Below are positions 25,201 through 33,262 of a stretch of DNA of 64,000 nucleotides, piece by piece. This DNA is from Ectobius pallidus (Eukaryota > Arthropoda > Insecta > Blattodea > Ectobiidae), in assembly GCA_964059195.1 (NCBI GenBank), contig CAXKWD010000001.1:159700532-159764531 (forward strand), given 5' to 3'. Within the stretch, counting starts at the first letter, position 1. Each line of letters starts with the position of its first letter. Position numbers and translations under genes: made by a program. The notes beneath the pieces are model-generated. The model worked only from the letters and a program-made list of their open reading frames with translations, searched no databases and was not told where the DNA came from.

Positions 25201-26977
25201 ACCTTTGCTTACTATCTAATGTGCAAATATTCTTCATTCCCAGAAAATATCTAAACTTCTTTAAACCTTGCATTATGATATGGAGGTCATGCTATAAATA
25301 TTAATTTATTAATAAATTTATATAGTTACTAAACTTATAATTAACAGAGGGTTCTATCTTATTCTACAAACATTGTGTTCTATTGTTTACAATATATTTT
25401 TAATAGAATGACTTCTAGGGCTTGCTTTCGGGTCATAGTATTTCTCCTAAGCTTTCGGTAACACACTTCGGTGCTTTCATAACGGGACTTCCAGACGACA
25501 TGGTATAGGATTGTGTTGCCGAATGACTGAATGAAATACCTGAAAACTCGAGATAATATCCAAAATAAATTATCCTTAAGTTTCCGATGTTTTGGTTTTA
25601 ACTGCAAAGTATTCAAGGTCTTCTGGCTTCCACATTAAAAAAATAAAATAAAATAAATCATTGACAGAAAATGTTTACAGTGCGTACAATATTTGTACGT
25701 GTCTGTGCCAGCAAAATAGAATGCATGACCTAATTTGACTATATTTTTCCATACAACTATGGAGCTTTGTTTTGACACGAATTTCTTTATTTGAATACCT
25801 CCCTGGAATAAGGGCGTTACCAACATATTAGTAATAATTGAGTTTGGTGGTAATAGGATGCGACATCACTACTCTGCACTGTGGTACCATCTTGTAATGT
25901 ATTACTGAACTAGGTAGAACACTTGGAAACCACCATTAACGGCCGTGGGTGTTGGCATGCTGACCACATTCCCCCTAATCCTGCCGTCTGCCTGTGGTAG
26001 ATGACGCAGCGGTCGGGTGGTAGGCCTTGTCCCTTCTGGGATGTTAGCGCCACGGAGTTAGTTTAGTATAGTTTTTAGGTAGAACACTAGAGTCACCTAG
26101 AAATTAAGTTTTGTGGAAAAAGGATATAACATCATTCACAATAGCTGACAGTACTTGTGCTGGATCATGACCAGACGTATTGAAGTTGTTAAATAAAGGC
26201 TGTAGGCGTAAAGCAAATATAGAATAGTGAAAAAAATACAAAAGGAAACATCTAAAGCAGAGTGGGAAGGGACATACAACAAGAAAAGGCTTTGTGAAAG
26301 CAGGAAACAGCCTCGTGCTGAGGTAAGTGGAATAAGGGTGTTACAACTAAATATTTTCTTTTATAAAATAATGTGTGTAGTAGTGCATGATAAATGAGTT
26401 TTTTCAACCAGATATTTAACAATAAGAATTAGAAAATGTAGTACTTCATTTTAAATTATGACGAACTTCCTTATTCCACTGTCACAAATTAATGTCATAC
26501 AGTAATTCTGAAATATTAATAATTTTTCTCTCTCCTGAAAAATTAAGATTTTGATCGTTACAACCTTATTCCAGGGAGGAATTTATTGGTTGATTTTATT
26601 GCTGTCTGGTTCGTTAATTGTAAAGGCATTTCATGTTTATAAATTTTCACCCATTATCATGTAATTGTAATGAGACATCTCATTAAATAGAAACTATAAA
26701 AAGAATGGTAGTAAGGTGCTCTGTGTACGCCATTGTAGGCCTTTGCAGTAGCCTATGTAAGTAAGAGAAGTTAGATTCCTACCGCTTTTCCTTCCTGTGT
26801 GCCGAAGTAGTGTACCAAGATACCAACTATCACCAAGGCTATGACAAAAAGGGCTCCTATGAAGATGGCCTTCTTCTTGCTCACCCACCATCCTCCAGCA
26901 CGGCCGTAATAAATGTCGTTACAGGAACCCAGCTGATCCATCGGGGCAAACTGCTCCCTACTGCCGGACATCGGCAT
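1207..26977 (-). CDS. M1-family zinc aminopeptidase (aminopeptidase N-like, type II membrane ectoenzyme), 15 exons, 3' end missing
   Basis: Joining 15 minus-strand exons gives 1156 codons, with no stop and every splice phase matching. Predicted layout: cytoplasmic tail 1-36; membrane anchor about 37-58; domain I about 86-470, interrupted by a Ser/Thr/Pro/Ala-rich insert about 158-368; catalytic domain about 475-740 with GAMEN 578-582, zinc ligands H614, H618 and E637, catalytic E615 and a Tyr at 700 in the usual transition-state position; ERAP1-C-like region from about 855. Known of the family: these enzymes remove N-terminal residues from peptides at the outer cell face. Substrate preference cannot be read here. 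The anchor is N-terminal, unlike the C-terminal GPI anchor of many insect midgut aminopeptidases. The usual length is about 950-1000 residues, and the insert explains most of the excess. The reading frame is open at the donor after residue 1156, so a last exon must follow; I did not find it at 1-1204. Confidence 0.9.
1396..1539 (-). CDS. Aminopeptidase exon 14
   Basis: Residues 1081-1128 plus two bases. It encodes [20 protein letters not shown], then [14 protein letters not shown], the conserved iR.QD...vf and nf...nW motifs. The acceptor gattctag at 1541/1540 is weak in pyrimidines. Another AG about 50 bases further 5' would keep the frame but add about 18 residues absent from the family, so I prefer 1539. 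A 156-bp tandem duplication lies directly upstream. Confidence 0.85.
1585..1896. repeat. 156-bp tandem duplication beside exon 14
   Basis: Two head-to-tail copies begin at 1585 and 1741 with the same aatctttcat start and differ at only a few positions. They lie in the intron, 45 bases upstream of the exon 14 acceptor in gene orientation, so they cover the likely branch-point area. Confidence 0.9.
1897..2606. other. Intron, no feature seen
   Basis: Plain AT-rich intron between exons 13 and 14, apart from the tandem duplication. Only short chance frames are present. Confidence 0.6.
2607..2777 (-). CDS. Aminopeptidase exon 13
   Basis: Located by phase and family pattern between exons 12 and 14. 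After acceptor tgtaccacag it encodes [32 protein letters not shown] and [15 protein letters not shown]. These match the conserved vYc.ai..G...eW.f...ry and lL.aL.ct...wll pattern. The donor CAAT|GTAAGT gives phase 2 at both ends. It lies just left of the hAT-like insertion at 2928-3268. Confidence 0.88.
2928..3268. mobile_element. hAT-like non-autonomous element with internal repeats (copy 1)
   Basis: The termini are CATAGGCGTA and TACGCCTATG. An exact 8-bp target duplication, CTGTTGTT, flanks it at 2920-2927 and 3269-3276. Inside are G/C homopolymer runs and two about-60-bp units with GAGTTTTAAGCTTCC. There is no coding capacity. A second copy lies at 59570-60011. Confidence 0.88.
3331..4308 (+). 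repeat. Dispersed element with CTAGCTG...CCCGG hairpin start
   Basis: It starts ctagctgaaaaggcccgg with a GC hairpin. It ends with a motif about fifty bases long around aaatttcgtacaaattggtg, then repeated catacata and tatattagata. This resembles a widespread arthropod non-autonomous family as I remember it. The inner sequence at 4118-4150 recurs at about 17486-17520. The open frames on both strands here are chance. Confidence 0.5.
4752..4920 (+). repeat. SINE-like dispersed repeat, copy 1
   Basis: About 140 bp from ggaaaccaccattaacggcc to gcgccacggagttagttgg, followed by a short GTTA-rich tail. A close copy lies at 25925-26063 and a shorter reversed one at 56042-56126. A small unit with a simple tail suggests a SINE, but I see no clear polymerase III promoter. 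Confidence 0.65.
5213..5412 (-). CDS. Aminopeptidase exon 12
   Basis: Residues 958-1023 plus two bases. It encodes [20 protein letters not shown] and AVELFKKWM, the family pattern LLR..vl..a...gh...v..A..lF..W. Acceptor ttccattccag, donor AATCC|GTAAGT. Confidence 0.9.
5690..6105 (-). pseudogene. LINE reverse transcriptase C-terminal fragment with 3' tail
   Basis: On the minus strand it runs from TTCGAAAACAGGGTACTTAG to the shared tail ATATTCCTTTAGCTTGC...TCTATTGCCATTG. It is the same family as 49624-50085 ([14 protein letters not shown]...GRPRRRWEDNI), with frameshifts and in-frame stops. It lies in the intron between exons 11 and 12. Confidence 0.75.
6110..7583. other. Intron, no feature seen
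   Basis: AT-rich intron between exons 11 and 12, right of a LINE fragment. It has a short caatt run near 6255, and nothing else stands out. Confidence 0.5.
7584..7867 (-). CDS. Aminopeptidase exon 11: start of the ERAP1-C-like domain
   Basis: Residues 863-957. [18 protein letters not shown] opens the domain. It continues with [16 protein letters not shown] and [21 protein letters not shown] family sequence, ending SYGMFL. Acceptor gtgctttcag, donor TTCCTG|GTAAGA. Confidence 0.92.
7988..8240 (+). pseudogene. LINE 3'-end fragment, same family
   Basis: The 5'-truncated copy begins actgggagacgcgaaggg and encodes a broken [12 protein letters not shown]...[13 protein letters not shown] tail. It ends with the family's 3' sequence (taatattcctttagcttcct...gtctattgccaatgag). 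It lies in the intron between exons 10 and 11. Confidence 0.75.
8241..9463. other. Intron, no feature seen
   Basis: AT-rich sequence between the LINE fragment at 8.0-8.2 kb and the end of exon 10. No motif or longer frame that I recognise. Confidence 0.5.
9598..9805 (-). CDS. Aminopeptidase exon 10: beta-sandwich domain III into domain IV
   Basis: Residues 794-862 plus one base. It runs [22 protein letters not shown] to [12 protein letters not shown], the usual link into the C-terminal helical domain. Acceptor atgtttcag; the donor GCAG|GTCAGA has C at the third intron base, weaker than its neighbours. Confidence 0.88.
9967..10223. mobile_element. Possible small inverted-repeat element
   Basis: An exact 12-bp inverted repeat, TGTCACTTCCGT, lies at both ends of a 257-bp AT-rich stretch upstream of exon 10. 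No target duplication is visible, and the open frame inside has no recognisable product. Confidence 0.45.
10440..10672. repeat. 116-bp imperfect tandem duplication with TATCGTAT runs
   Basis: The block tccataaagttgttcgtag followed by tttatgtaat is repeated at 10491 and 10607. It is linked by short tatcgtat/tcgtatta repeats. Confidence 0.8.
10680..11640. other. Intron, no feature seen
   Basis: Sequence between exons 9 and 10 with short chance frames and a G run at 11024-11032. No recognisable element. Confidence 0.5.
11675..11864 (-). CDS. Aminopeptidase exon 9
   Basis: Residues 730-793. [17 protein letters not shown] is followed by [20 protein letters not shown], the conserved helix and TWTxQ.GfPv motif at the end of domain II and start of domain III. 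Acceptor cattacag, donor CACAA|GTAAGC. The intron before it is about 4.4 kb and holds the LINE fragment at 15.4-16.2 kb. Confidence 0.9.
12027..12590 (+). repeat. Dispersed about-560-bp repeat, family A, intact copy
   Basis: It runs from ctatcaaaagacgaagtatgc to ctagcatg-like sequence near 12585 and is rich in tatgcaaatatgc words. It aligns along its length with 57379-58100. No terminal inverted repeat is clear to me. Confidence 0.65.
13720..13830 (+). repeat. Possible SINE or LINE 3' fragment
   Basis: It contains gaggggtttcccttgctcat then aggcaaatgccggtctggc. This wording resembles the end of insect SINE/LINE repeats as I remember them. There is no second full copy in the window, so it stays tentative. 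Confidence 0.3.
14130..15390. other. Intron, no feature seen
   Basis: Between exons 8 and 9. A more GC-rich patch at about 14520-14760 gives a 78-codon frame on the minus strand with no recognisable domain. Confidence 0.45.
15400..16165 (+). pseudogene. 5'-truncated LINE: reverse transcriptase C-terminus and 3' end
   Basis: It is open from about 15404 ([17 protein letters not shown]) through [35 protein letters not shown] and [16 protein letters not shown], to a stop at 15934. This is the thumb and tail region after the polymerase core of CR1/Jockey-type elements. The 3' part ends gtaataaataa and runs straight into an (AAT)n array, a common tail for such elements. It lies in the aminopeptidase intron, opposite in direction to the gene. 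Confidence 0.8.
16169..16221. repeat. (AAT)n microsatellite, tail of the LINE copy
   Basis: About 17 uninterrupted AAT units directly after the LINE 3' end, about 40 bases from the exon 8 donor. Confidence 0.9.
16263..16344 (-). CDS. Aminopeptidase exon 8 (82 bases): end of catalytic domain
   Basis: After acceptor tctccttcag the exon encodes [20 protein letters not shown], then SRYLNT. This is the family pattern GAxxIRML...FRKGL..YL. The donor is TTG|GTAAGT. It was found by matching phase and family pattern, because it is too short to stand out as an open frame. Confidence 0.87.
17160..17620 (+). repeat. Second, decayed copy of the CTAG...CTTCGCC family
   Basis: It begins ctaggaggtgcccgtggctt with a hairpin (cgtggcttcgccacg). 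It shares cagaaattatataat and caagggaagga with the copy at 3331-4308. It lies in the intron between exons 7 and 8. Confidence 0.45.
18201..18386. mobile_element. Foldback element (long inverted repeat)
   Basis: Two arms of about 85-90 bp face each other around 18293. One contains cgtcatatttaagaagtctg and the other cagacttcttaaatatgacg, with aaaatctt at the outer ends. A single related arm lies at 59112-59200. It sits in the intron about 145 bases 3' of exon 7 in gene orientation. The open frame across it is a by-product. Confidence 0.8.
18531..18687 (-). CDS. Aminopeptidase exon 7: catalytic domain, conserved Tyr
   Basis: Residues 651-702 plus one base. It continues [11 protein letters not shown] and ends [13 protein letters not shown], where the Tyr at 700 is in the usual catalytic position ahead of the KGA turn. 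Acceptor tgtttcag, donor AAAG|GTAAGT. Confidence 0.9.
18770..19440. other. Intron with AT-only palindromic stretch
   Basis: 18890-18985 is nearly pure A and T with repeated taatatatt words that can pair with themselves. The rest is plain intron. Confidence 0.5.
19487..19670 (-). CDS. Aminopeptidase exon 6: zinc site HEIAH and NEGFA
   Basis: Residues 589-650. [17 protein letters not shown] is followed by [19 protein letters not shown]. Exactly 18 residues separate the second His (618) from Glu 637, as needed for the HEXXH-X18-E zinc site, so the catalytic residues are intact. Acceptor ttgatttcag, donor GACCAC|GTAAGT, outgoing phase 0. Confidence 0.95.
19710..20960. other. Intron, no feature seen
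   Basis: AT-rich sequence between exons 5 and 6 with only short chance frames. Confidence 0.5.
20964..21308 (-). CDS. Aminopeptidase exon 5: start of the catalytic domain with the GAMEN motif
   Basis: Residues 475-588 plus two bases; acceptor ttggcttgtag, donor TACAG|GTAATT. It contains [12 protein letters not shown] and ends with [23 protein letters not shown] (578-582) binds the free N-terminus of the substrate in this family. Confidence 0.92.
21740..21895 (-). CDS. Aminopeptidase exon 4: domain I signature [22 protein letters not shown]
   Basis: Residues 422-473 plus two bases; acceptor cttgttacag, donor CCAAT|GTAAGC. The exon encodes [20 protein letters not shown], the most conserved M1 motif ahead of the catalytic domain. 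Phase 2 at both ends matches exons 3 and 5. Confidence 0.9.
22237..22298. repeat. (TC)n microsatellite
   Basis: About 30 uninterrupted CT units in the intron between exons 3 and 4. In gene sense it reads as a purine run of GA, so it does not act as a polypyrimidine tract. Confidence 0.95.
22600..23200 (-). CDS. Aminopeptidase exon 3: mucin-like insert, basic cluster, then rest of domain I
   Basis: Residues 222-421 plus two bases; acceptor tgtttcag, donor ACCAG|GTAAGT. About residues 223-332 are mostly Pro, Ala, Thr, Ser and Val, with sequons at about 259, 276 and 291. Then comes [16 protein letters not shown] at 332-347 and another Pro/Thr stretch. Family sequence returns at about 369 with the strand [10 protein letters not shown] and the motif [11 protein letters not shown] followed by GFYASKY. 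The insert therefore sits inside domain I, not between domains. RRKR fits the consensus of a furin-type processing site, but cleavage is inference. Confidence 0.85.
23260..24597. other. Intron, no feature seen
   Basis: Intron between exons 2 and 3. It has a 92-codon chance frame on the plus strand with no recognisable domain. Confidence 0.5.
24598..25066 (-). CDS. Aminopeptidase exon 2: start of domain I and first part of the Ser/Thr-rich insert
   Basis: Residues 66-221 plus one base. The acceptor is cattttcag and the donor [31 protein letters not shown] is the usual opening of an M1 domain I, followed by the FTFRGSVSI strand and TLHTKDLQI. After about residue 157 the family pattern stops, and a low-complexity tail rich in Ser, Thr, Ala and Asn with several N-glycosylation sequons begins. 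The tail continues into the next exon. Confidence 0.85.
25925..26065 (+). repeat. SINE-like dispersed repeat, copy 2
   Basis: Same unit and orientation as 4752-4890, differing at several positions, in the intron between exons 1 and 2. Confidence 0.65.
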
Positions 26978-26988
26978 TGCCTTCCTGC
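26783..26988 (-). CDS. Aminopeptidase exon 1 (first coding): start codon, cytoplasmic tail and membrane anchor
   Basis: The acceptor (ttttattacag) precedes 26988, and the ATG at 26977-26975 lies 11 bases inside the exon. I chose this ATG because it gives exactly 65 codons, in phase 0, to a donor at 26782/26781. A second ATG two codons later is a possible alternative. Residues 1-36 are polar and end in a run of three lysines, followed by about 21 hydrophobic residues beginning IFIGALFV. This is the layout of a type II signal anchor with the C-terminus outside. Because the exon opens with an acceptor, at least one upstream untranslated exon must exist. Confidence 0.85.
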
Positions 26989-26989
26989 C

Positions 26990-29804
26990 TGTAATAAAAA
27001 TTAACATTCGATAATACAGTAGGCCTAATATTAATTTCCATAAAACAGTAACTGGTTCTCTGAAGAGTAGACCTAATTTCACAACTTGGATGGTATTTCA
27101 CAATTTATTATTACTTTTTATTTTTCTTTCACCGATTTATGGAAAAAATAGTGAACATGTAAATGCGGAGAAAGAGGCCGTATACCGACCATGTATCCCT
27201 CATCTTACTGAGATACCGTATTTTGGCAGTGTGGAGTCACTGAAACACTGAGGCAATGGCATCTGCCAGATTCTTTCATTGCATCTTGTAGGGGTCCTGG
27301 CGAAATTTTATATCTTGATTAACACCGGATTTTTTGAAGGGTGGGGAAATGTATGTCCAAAATGAGACAACTTGGAATGGAACTGGCCCAGGGAGTATGG
27401 CCGAGGCTGTAAGGGGGTATTTATTGTAGCTATGCCGCTACAAATTGGGTGGTGAGTTTAATATTTTTATTTGCTGGAAAATTCTTGTATATAGAGGTTG
27501 TGTTCGTGTGTCTGTTGTTATGGTCGTGCATTTGAAATTGTGCTTATATTTTTGTTAGTTTTCATTGTATGATTATATTTTTGATTGTGCACAGTTATAG
27601 CACGAACAGCCTAATGGCTTGGGCAAAGAATAATGTATAAAGTTATTTTACCCTTCTTGTAGCTATTAAAGCACTTCATTCATCTTAGTGAGAGCAATAA
27701 TTTATCTGTAAATACGAGGGAGGTAAAGGTCTTCTTTTTGGCGCATGCAGTACAAACTTCAATTCTACCAATAGGTTTCTGCATTCTTTCGACAAAACTA
27801 GTGTGACTATTTTTAAAATCTGTAGTAAGATTTAGTTCGTTGTCAAGAGGTTCATTAGACGACAGGATTGCCCTTTGAACATTTTCTTTGGAACTCTGAA
27901 ATAGACTAAGCATAACTGAATTGCATGGGTAGAGACATCCTAATGGTAAATAGCTTTTACCTAACGATGAAGTACGTGACTTTATTTATTCTTATATCTA
28001 TTAGCCTCCCGACATACGGGTTCCAGAAGAATATTGAATACTGAACAATATTTTGAAAATTACAATTCAAATATTTTGATTAAACGGTACGTTATTATAA
28101 AGAATAAAAATTGCCATTAATTGTTTCCCATAATATAAATTTTTTAGATGTGTTAATTTTGATCCTTTTACAAAAAGTAAAGAGTCTGTTATAGATTTTG
28201 TCTTAGGAGAATACCCTATTTAAATGAAATAGTTTAGATCTTCAGTAAATTAAAAAGAAAGGAATATTATCATTGTTTCCTTATAATACTGTGATTTGAA
28301 ATGCTAAAACTGTGCAAACGCCAGTACTTTAGAGAGTATACCCCACTTAAAATGCTCATGCTGCGTTCAATTGTCTTCTTTTAGAAAAATATGATCTGAA
28401 TACAATGCATCTGCTTCTTTTCACTCTCCGGATCACGAAAGCTTGATGCTGATGGTAGTGGAAATAATTAGATCCTCATTAAGTAGAATTCATTTCCTGA
28501 CTCTGTGTAAAAAGTGAACTCAACGTTCATCGAATTACATCATTATGATTCCAACAATTCCTCTTTTATACTCATTAATATTGAATTTTACTCTTATTCT
28601 ATAACACATTGGCATAGAAAATGTAATATTAGTATTTCTATGTCAGTTAGGATGTATGCACGTAACAGGGTGATGGATTTGCAACCCTTAGGAAACATTA
28701 AAAAATACGGAGGCATGAAATGTTGGGAATGAGCGGGAAATGCAATGCCAACTCACACAATCCAAGATTCCTGTTGTTGCGTGGGTGCTCGAATTTCTGG
28801 GAGTAAAACAGCTTATGAAATAAATTTATAATATGTTTTATTGCACGGTTAAATAAATGCTGAACTAGCAGAGAAAATCTGCTAATTTTTGTATTAAATT
28901 AATATATCGGTATGCCGTTTAGTATGCTTTCTTTTAATAATTATGAAATAGAAAATAACTGGATAAATTCGGATATCAGTTTTATAACAGGCTAGTTTCG
29001 TTATCATCTTCGCTTATATCACAAAACTTGTTACTCCATTGTATTATTGGAGATAATGCTCATATTAGTTTTCTCATGGAGAAGCAAATATTCGTTAAAA
29101 TGGTATGATGTGAATTAATATTGTTTGTGAAACTGTGAGGTGATCGATTTCGCAATCAATTATGGCATCTCCAGGTCATAATAGTTTGAAAATGATATAA
29201 TATTTATTAGACAGTAATTTCATATACATAATTGCGTGTAAATAATATACATTAGTTATTCACTATTTGTTTAGATAGAGGAAGTGCCAGCAAATTTCTT
29301 ATCCCTAATTGCTTCAATTTTTAAGAAGCTTGTAAGAATTCAACCTCTTATTTCTTGAAAAAAAAATTAATTAAAATTATAAGCTTTGTTAGTAGGTTAT
29401 TCATAATAAGCGAGCTTTTTTATATCTTTAACATTTTTCGCTACCACATCAATATGCGTCGCAGCAAAACATGCATAAACGCCGAGGTATAAGGTATAAG
29501 AGAATATTCATGAATGCTTATATATCTAGCCGAGGTATAAGCTTAATATATTATTTTTTTATCTTAAATCATGAATGTTTGCACATCTGCGTATTAAAAG
29601 TGTCAGTTAAGGAAACCAGCTATTCCATTTAAAAAATTCTATTTCATTTCATACTCATAACCCACTAGTAATATTACTTTGTGAATGCTTATGTTAAAAT
29701 ATAAATTCAGCCCTGAAAGCCTTAACTTTCGAATCCTGCTTGGAACATCACATTTACAAACCACAATTTTCTACTATTAAATTATCAATATGAAAACTGC
29801 TTAC
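26990..29804. other. First intron (inferred), no element recognised
   Basis: AT-rich. The 77- and 72-codon frames at 27680-27913 and 28514-28732 have no recognisable domains and no splice support. Confidence 0.4.
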
Positions 29805-29940
29805 CAGTTTCACTACACGGGTTGCAGTAGTGTACATAGAACATAGCGCGGAGAGCGACTTCTATGCATGTGTATAATTGAGTGGTGTGACCGCAATTAA
29901 TTAAATGGCATGAGTTCACACCTCGCACGTGTCACATCCA
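29805..29940 (-). promoter_or_regulatory. Candidate 5' untranslated exon and promoter area of the aminopeptidase gene
   Basis: Exon 1 opens with an acceptor, so an untranslated exon must lie to the right. At 29805 a good donor (AAACTG|GTAAGC, minus strand) ends a stretch richer in G, C and CpG than its surroundings. A TATA-like AATTATACA lies at about 29873-29880, but I see no clear initiator. The right edge given is arbitrary. This is inference from position and one splice site. Confidence 0.25.
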
Positions 29941-30650
29941 GAACTGGTGCCGTTGTACTCAGCAGTCTATTAACAAGTCCTCCTAGCAACTCCTAACACA
30001 GTATTCACAAAGAGCGCTCCTAGTCTTTCTCGTAGAATCACTTATAGTCTATCATCATGTCTTGTATAGAATGATTAGAAACTTGTTAAATACAAAATCC
30101 CCGACTTTATACGTGAGTTTTTGCGATTCAAAACCAGTAACATAGTTCATTTCGTAAGGGAATTGAAGTCTTAGTTCCCTTGTCGTAAGTTATGAAAGTA
30201 TTAAATGAAAAATGAACGCCCTACACGCTCAAACGTTCTTCCTACTCCTAGAATTCTTCTGTAGTTATAAACCTACTTTTCATTAGTGCAGGCTATAAAA
30301 AACTACAGATAAAAGGATCGTTATGTGTATGCGAGAAATAGCGTTCAGCTTTCTTCATGGGTAAATCCCCTTCAACACCATTCAATACTCATTGATTTTA
30401 ATCATTAAGCACCTACTTTTTCCCATTGTCTTTTTTAAACAGATGTCATTTTACAAAAACCGGAATAGTGAAATAATATTATATCGAATAAATATATTTT
30501 TAAGGGCCTGAAAATATGTTTTCTTCCGAACGCTTCTGAATTTGATAGACCATAGGCCTATACGTAGTACTGAATCAGGGGAAGGAACATAGCCTATCGT
30601 AGTCACTCTACTCTTAGATTTTTCTGAGAAATTCTTATAGGCCTAAACTT

Positions 30651-30947
30651 AGAGTCCGGCTAATCCAGACCCCGTGGACATCTGGTTTAAATAAATTTTG
30701 AATTATAATTATAAAGATATTTTGTTTTGTTAATCTTACATGAGTTTCTAGTTAAAGAAAGTTAGGCCTGCCTATCACTAATATTAAATGAAGTTGTAGG
30801 AAAAGTATATTTATATTTTTTAAACATAAATTTGTATAGTTTTACCCTACTTAATCTTGTATTACAGTACGTATATTTCAAGGCAAAATCCGTTTAATCC
30901 GGACTTTTGGTGATCCGGTCTCATCTATTCCGGATTAGCGGGACTCT
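30651..30947. mobile_element. Degraded inverted-repeat element, possibly pogo/Tigger-like
   Basis: The ends agagtccggctaatcc and ggattagcgggactct are near-perfect inverted repeats. Inner matches (gtttaatccggactttt, gatccgg) resemble Tigger-type termini. No TA duplication is preserved and there is no transposase frame. Confidence 0.5.
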
Positions 30948-31051
30948 TCTGCAATTTCTTCTGCAATGTTGTTGTAATATTCATAGTAGCAAACGTTTAT
31001 AGCAATATGTAACAATAAGCTTAATTATGAGTTTCACCTTTACTTTCTATA

Positions 31052-31554
31052 CAGTGTTGCCAACTCAAAAAAAAATGTTCCGTTAAAACAGTGTTCAAAA
31101 TCCGCTAAAATAAATAAATTAATTAATTTAAGTTCAACTAGCTAAAAGCACTTCCAACTTTTGAATTTCACCATGGCATCAATAAAAGTAATAAGGGAAA
31201 TTCAGTAATTCCTTTGAAAGGATTAAAACCACTTGCATAAAGATTGTTATTTAATTTCAAAATTAACTTGTTTTTCCATTTCACAGTTATAAGTTTCAAC
31301 CACTGGAAGTTTATTTCTATCAGTGCGTCGTCTGGAACCTCATTTCTTTAGCCGAAGGTATTATTGGTAATTTCATCACCCAAAAACTCTCAAATTTAAT
31401 AAAGAAAATGACATTAAATTAGATTTTTTAAATATTTCGTCAAAGCACAATATCCACTAAAAAATCCGCCATCCACTAAAACCATATTTTTCACCATTGA
31501 AAAAGTTAAAAATCCACCAAATTTAACGGGAACTCCGCTAAGTTGGCAATGCTG
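31052..31554. mobile_element. hAT-like non-autonomous element (503 bp)
   Basis: The terminal repeats CAGTGTTGCCAACT and AGTTGGCAATGCTG differ at two positions. An exact 8-bp target duplication, TTTCTATA, lies at 31044-31051 and 31555-31562. The inside has no long frame and repeats tccactaaaa/tccgctaaaa words. Confidence 0.85.
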
Positions 31555-32689
31555 TTTCTATAAATTAAGCTGTTGGTCCCACTCGACAATGGCATGGGTA
31601 TAAGCTTATGCGGACAGATTGGTCTGATCAAAATGTCATTTAATAATTATATAATTTATAAGTTATTGCAAGAGATCACAAGACTATGGAACTTTCAAAA
31701 ACCGCATTTCACCCTTAGGCAGAGCTGGATTTATACGTTTATATAAGCAAGCATCAAGAGAAAGCATCAGGAAGCTCTAAGTTTCAAATCACGATTAAAA
31801 TTTCATTGGAACAGCTGGTCTCTAATGAATGATAATCCTGAAAAGTGGATAAAAATCCTGCATAAATCATTACTTGACTAATATCATATACACTTTTTAC
31901 GTGACGTCAGTTGCAGTAAAAAGGTTAACATTATTTCTCTGAGAGGATGGTCAAGACAAGTCGTGGAAAGTTCTCCTTTCCTGCTATTGATTATGAAGAT
32001 CAATAATGTGCTTCTGTAGTCCATTAGTTCGCTTGAATAAACAAAAATATAATACGAGGTCGGTAAACAGCATTTGAGCGTAATTACATAATTAATTGGC
32101 CGATCACAGCCTGTGTTAAGCCTACTGGTCTTACAACGTTCATGAAGCGTCGTACAAAATGTTCTACAGATAGGGTTATGCAGTACTATCCAATAACGAA
32201 CCACACTTAAACAAATCACAGTACTCAAGAATGAGAGAATTGTTAACCCTAGATTTGTGAATCCAACTGCTCCTGTCGTCTTAACCTGCAATTATCATTC
32301 TTATTACTGCCTTACTACGTATGTCTATAATTCATCCGAGATGTGTAGGCCTACGGAGCAAAAGTAAACAACCGTAAACAAACAGCTTTAAGTTAATTAC
32401 ATACAGTAATTTCAATTGAACTTCCTTTTTTTACATTAAGCGCCAAGGGTCGATTCCTAATTCTGCCAAGTGATGTTTTTGTCTTTGATGTTGGTTTAAT
32501 TTTGACTGGTGACTGTAGATCTGTATAGATAAGATAAGATAAGATTCTTTATTTCCGCCATTAATCATCCATCTGGATAGAAATAGGCATTGTCCAAATG
32601 GTACATAGTTTTCATAGCAATAAAAATACAATTAATTACAATGCAGTAAAACAAACCCTTGTCTTGAAGTACATCAATAAAACTCAGTG

Positions 32690-33262
32690 GCTAATATTTT
32701 TAATGACAAAAATTCATTTATTGAATAGTGTGCTTTGGTTTTTAGCCATTTGGCAATTAATTTAGCGAATACTTTTGAGGGCAATTCTCTTATAGATTGA
32801 GGAAGATTATTAAATAGTTTAACTTGCAGATATTTATAGCTGTTGCTTGTTTTACTTAACCTGTGGTGTGGTACGTTTATATCATTCTTTTGCCTTGTCT
32901 TATAGTTATGAAAAAATGCTCGTTCATTAAAATCTTGTATGTGTTCTCTTACATAGGTTAAATTTGAAAAAAATATACAATGATGGCAGTGTCATATTTT
33001 GTAAATTTTTAAAACTTTCTCGACAGGAGTCTCTTTTTGAGAGTCTCTGAATACATCTTATGGCTTTCTTTTGCCACATAAAAATGTTCGTAGCAGAGGC
33101 TGAATTCCCCCAGAGTCTTAATTCCATAGTTCAGGATTGAATGAAAAAAGCATAATATGCAGTTATTAACATATCCTGGGATACGTTATTTCTTAGCTTA
33201 TTAAGTAAATACATTACTCTGGATAGTTTCTTAGAGACTGTTTCAGTGTGCTGTTCCCAATT
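32690..33262 (-). pseudogene. LINE ORF2 C-terminal tail, frameshifted
   Basis: Readable in pieces in different frames: SKKLSRVMYLLNKLRNNVSQ to FFHSILNYGI, then RLWGNSASATNIFMWQKKAI and RCIQRLSKRDSCRES, then FNERAFFHNYKTRQKND and FNNLPQSIRELPSKVF. The order matches the thumb/tail of related LINEs, with frameshifts near 33125 and 32930. Confidence 0.8.
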
